From NCBI RefSeq assembly GCF_004358345.1, contig NZ_CP037952.1:5339457-5403456 (forward strand): DNA of 64,000 nt, in the 5' to 3' direction. Source of the DNA: Parashewanella spongiae (GTDB lineage: Bacteria > Pseudomonadota > Gammaproteobacteria > Enterobacterales > Shewanellaceae). Below are positions 62,991-64,000 of this stretch, one piece after another; the stretch's first letter is position 1, and each line of letters opens with the position of its first letter. Made by a program: the position numbers and the translations under genes. A model generated the notes under the pieces. The model was not told the origin of the DNA. It ran no database searches and saw only the letters and a program-made list of their open reading frames with translations.

Positions 62991-63548
62991 TACGGTTGTG
63001 TTGCCAATCTCACTTTTCTTAGTTTGTCACTTTGCCCCCAGTAATTAGCAAAATCTTCAAGTGTCATGCCTGACTTATTTGTCAATTTTTCACTACAGTT
63101 TTGTGTGTATAGTTTTTTTACAATTGAAAATTCAGCTTTTATAATGGCACCCATTATAGCCGTGTTACCACGCTTATCTTGAAGACATGCATTTGCGCCA
63201 TATTGAAGTAAGGTTTCTATTGCGGGCTCTTGACCATTGTATGCTGAAACCATTAGTGCAGTATAGCTTTGAGCATTTCGTTGATCTACTGGAAACCCTG
63301 CTTCTAAAAAATATGAAAGTACATCAACATTACCAGTTCTCGCCGATGCAAAGTAGTATTCAATCAGTTGTTGAATTTGCTTATTGTTAGACTTGTCTAT
63401 AGCTATGACAAATTTAGTTGAGTTTTCACTTTTTTTTTGAGAATCGAAGGCTTCAGATAGAGAGTAGGGTACGTATATTAACGTGAGAGCCACACATAAG
63501 TTGATAAAAACTGAAGTAAGAGTTTTTTTTTAAGGATTTATTAAGCAT
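62990..63548 (-). CDS. Periplasmic ankyrin-repeat protein next to catalase, frameshift in signal peptide
   Basis: The clear frame (63493-62990) has ankyrin units: FASARTGNVDVLSYFLEAGF, YTALMVSAYNGQEPAIETLL, NTAIMGAIIKAEFSIVKKLY. The start at 63493 leaves half a signal peptide. An ATG at 63548 (MLNKSLKK) would supply the rest if the T9 run at 63523-63531 were T10, giving TLTSVFINLCVALTLIYVPY. In Pseudomonas such ankyrin proteins (AnkB) are needed for full KatB catalase activity; the order here, downstream of a catalase gene, agrees. The frameshift may be a sequence error. Confidence 0.75.
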
Positions 63549-63719
63549 GAATTAAACCTTATGTTGAAGCAGAAAGATATTGAACTTTTTTTGGAATATT
63601 TGGGTAGTGGCCACAAAACGTACTCTAAACTGGGCAGAGAAGAGCAAGTATTCGTTTTGTGGACTTATATGGTGCTGATTAATTAGCCCATTAGAGTTGT
63701 CATCTTTGTGTTGTAGAAA

Positions 63720-64000
63720 TTAGGTTTGTGATCTTTTTTTCACTTCATTTAAATTGCCATTAACAGCTTGAGTCAGGCGTTTACCAAAATCTTTGTCTGC
63801 ACGATAGAAGTAACTCAGCATCTGGTGCTTAACATTATAATTTTTAACTTGCCCTAAATCACCTGATAAATTAGCTATTAAGTCAATTTTGTCTTGTTTG
63901 TTTAAACTGCGATAAAATATCCCTGCCTGAGTAAAGTTATCTTGTTTCTCGATGACTTTTTGAGACACTGTTCCTGTTAAAGCTGTGTTAACTGACCGAT
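63720..64000 (-). CDS. katB: Catalase, C-terminal part (gene continues beyond window)
   Basis: The open frame VIEKQDNFTQAGIFYRSLNK, LIANLSGDLGQVKNYNVKHQ and LSYFYRADKDFGKRL is the typical C-terminal end of a small-subunit haem catalase (KatB/KatA type). The catalytic parts lie outside the window. The ankyrin gene follows in the same direction. KatB is named from the ankyrin partner and is less sure than the family. Confidence 0.85.
   Translation of the reverse strand, partial: RSVNTALTGTVSQKVIEKQDNFTQAGIFYRSLNKQDKIDLIANLSGDLGQVKNYNVKHQMLSYFYRADKDFGKRLTQAVNGNLNEVKKRSQT

Overview
The window looks like chromosomal DNA of a marine gammaproteobacterium of the Shewanella group, AT-rich, with housekeeping genes typical of that group: a ccm cytochrome c maturation locus next to a small cytochrome c5 (ScyA-like), ferritin, moeA/moeB, tRNA-Thr-Tyr-Gly ahead of tuf, coaA, birA-murB, an rRNA operon, ccoG, a glutathione-dependent formaldehyde pathway, and catalase with an ankyrin partner. 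The many eukaryotic-like and ankyrin proteins would suit a host-associated relative such as Parashewanella. That genus name is an inference; no database was searched.

Layout. 1-6430: ccmF (minus, cut by the window edge, one apparent frameshift), ccmI, scyA, then ccmABCDE. 6440-9240: a nest of mobile elements, in which a group II intron lies in a truncated copy of itself, the assembly is flanked by ends of a small inverted-repeat element (MITE), and another MITE sits inside the intron. 9432-11408: a death-fold protein and a repetitive lipoprotein. 11622-17787: GIY-YIG protein, FMN riboswitch-ribB, ferritin, moeA, a kinase-like protein inserted between moeA and moeB, and moeB. 17820-37523: an accessory region with two IS4-type elements, ISAzo13, ISKra4 inside IS630, a RelE/Phd toxin-antitoxin pair, an ankyrin protein, a tandem-SIS MurQ/GKRP-like protein, and several unrecognised proteins that could be secreted effectors. 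37552-39689: a second group II intron beside a MITE. 39976-48269: tuf, tRNAs, coaA, a frameshifted ankyrin gene, birA, murB, a CNNM-type protein and a persulfide-dioxygenase-like hydrolase. 48384-54764: a MITE and an rRNA operon whose 23S carries an intervening sequence. 54904-64000: ccoG, a LysR regulator, adhC-fghA with a MITE in the upstream region, an MFS transporter, a tandem duplication, an ankyrin protein and the 3' end of a catalase gene.

How the genes work together. CcmABCDE, CcmF and CcmI export haem, load it on CcmE and attach it to apocytochromes such as ScyA; a CRP-like site lies between scyA and ccmA. MoeA and MoeB act in molybdopterin synthesis. AdhC and FghA detoxify formaldehyde, with a divergent LysR gene. 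The catalase and ankyrin genes form an oxidative-stress pair.

The most interesting content is the set of eukaryotic-like proteins dispersed among mobile elements (death-fold, kinase-like, GKRP-like, ankyrin, and one with an N-terminus resembling Salmonella SPI-2 effectors), the 23S intervening sequence, and a MITE family with 5-bp target duplications. No secretion system is visible in the window, so effector status is inference.
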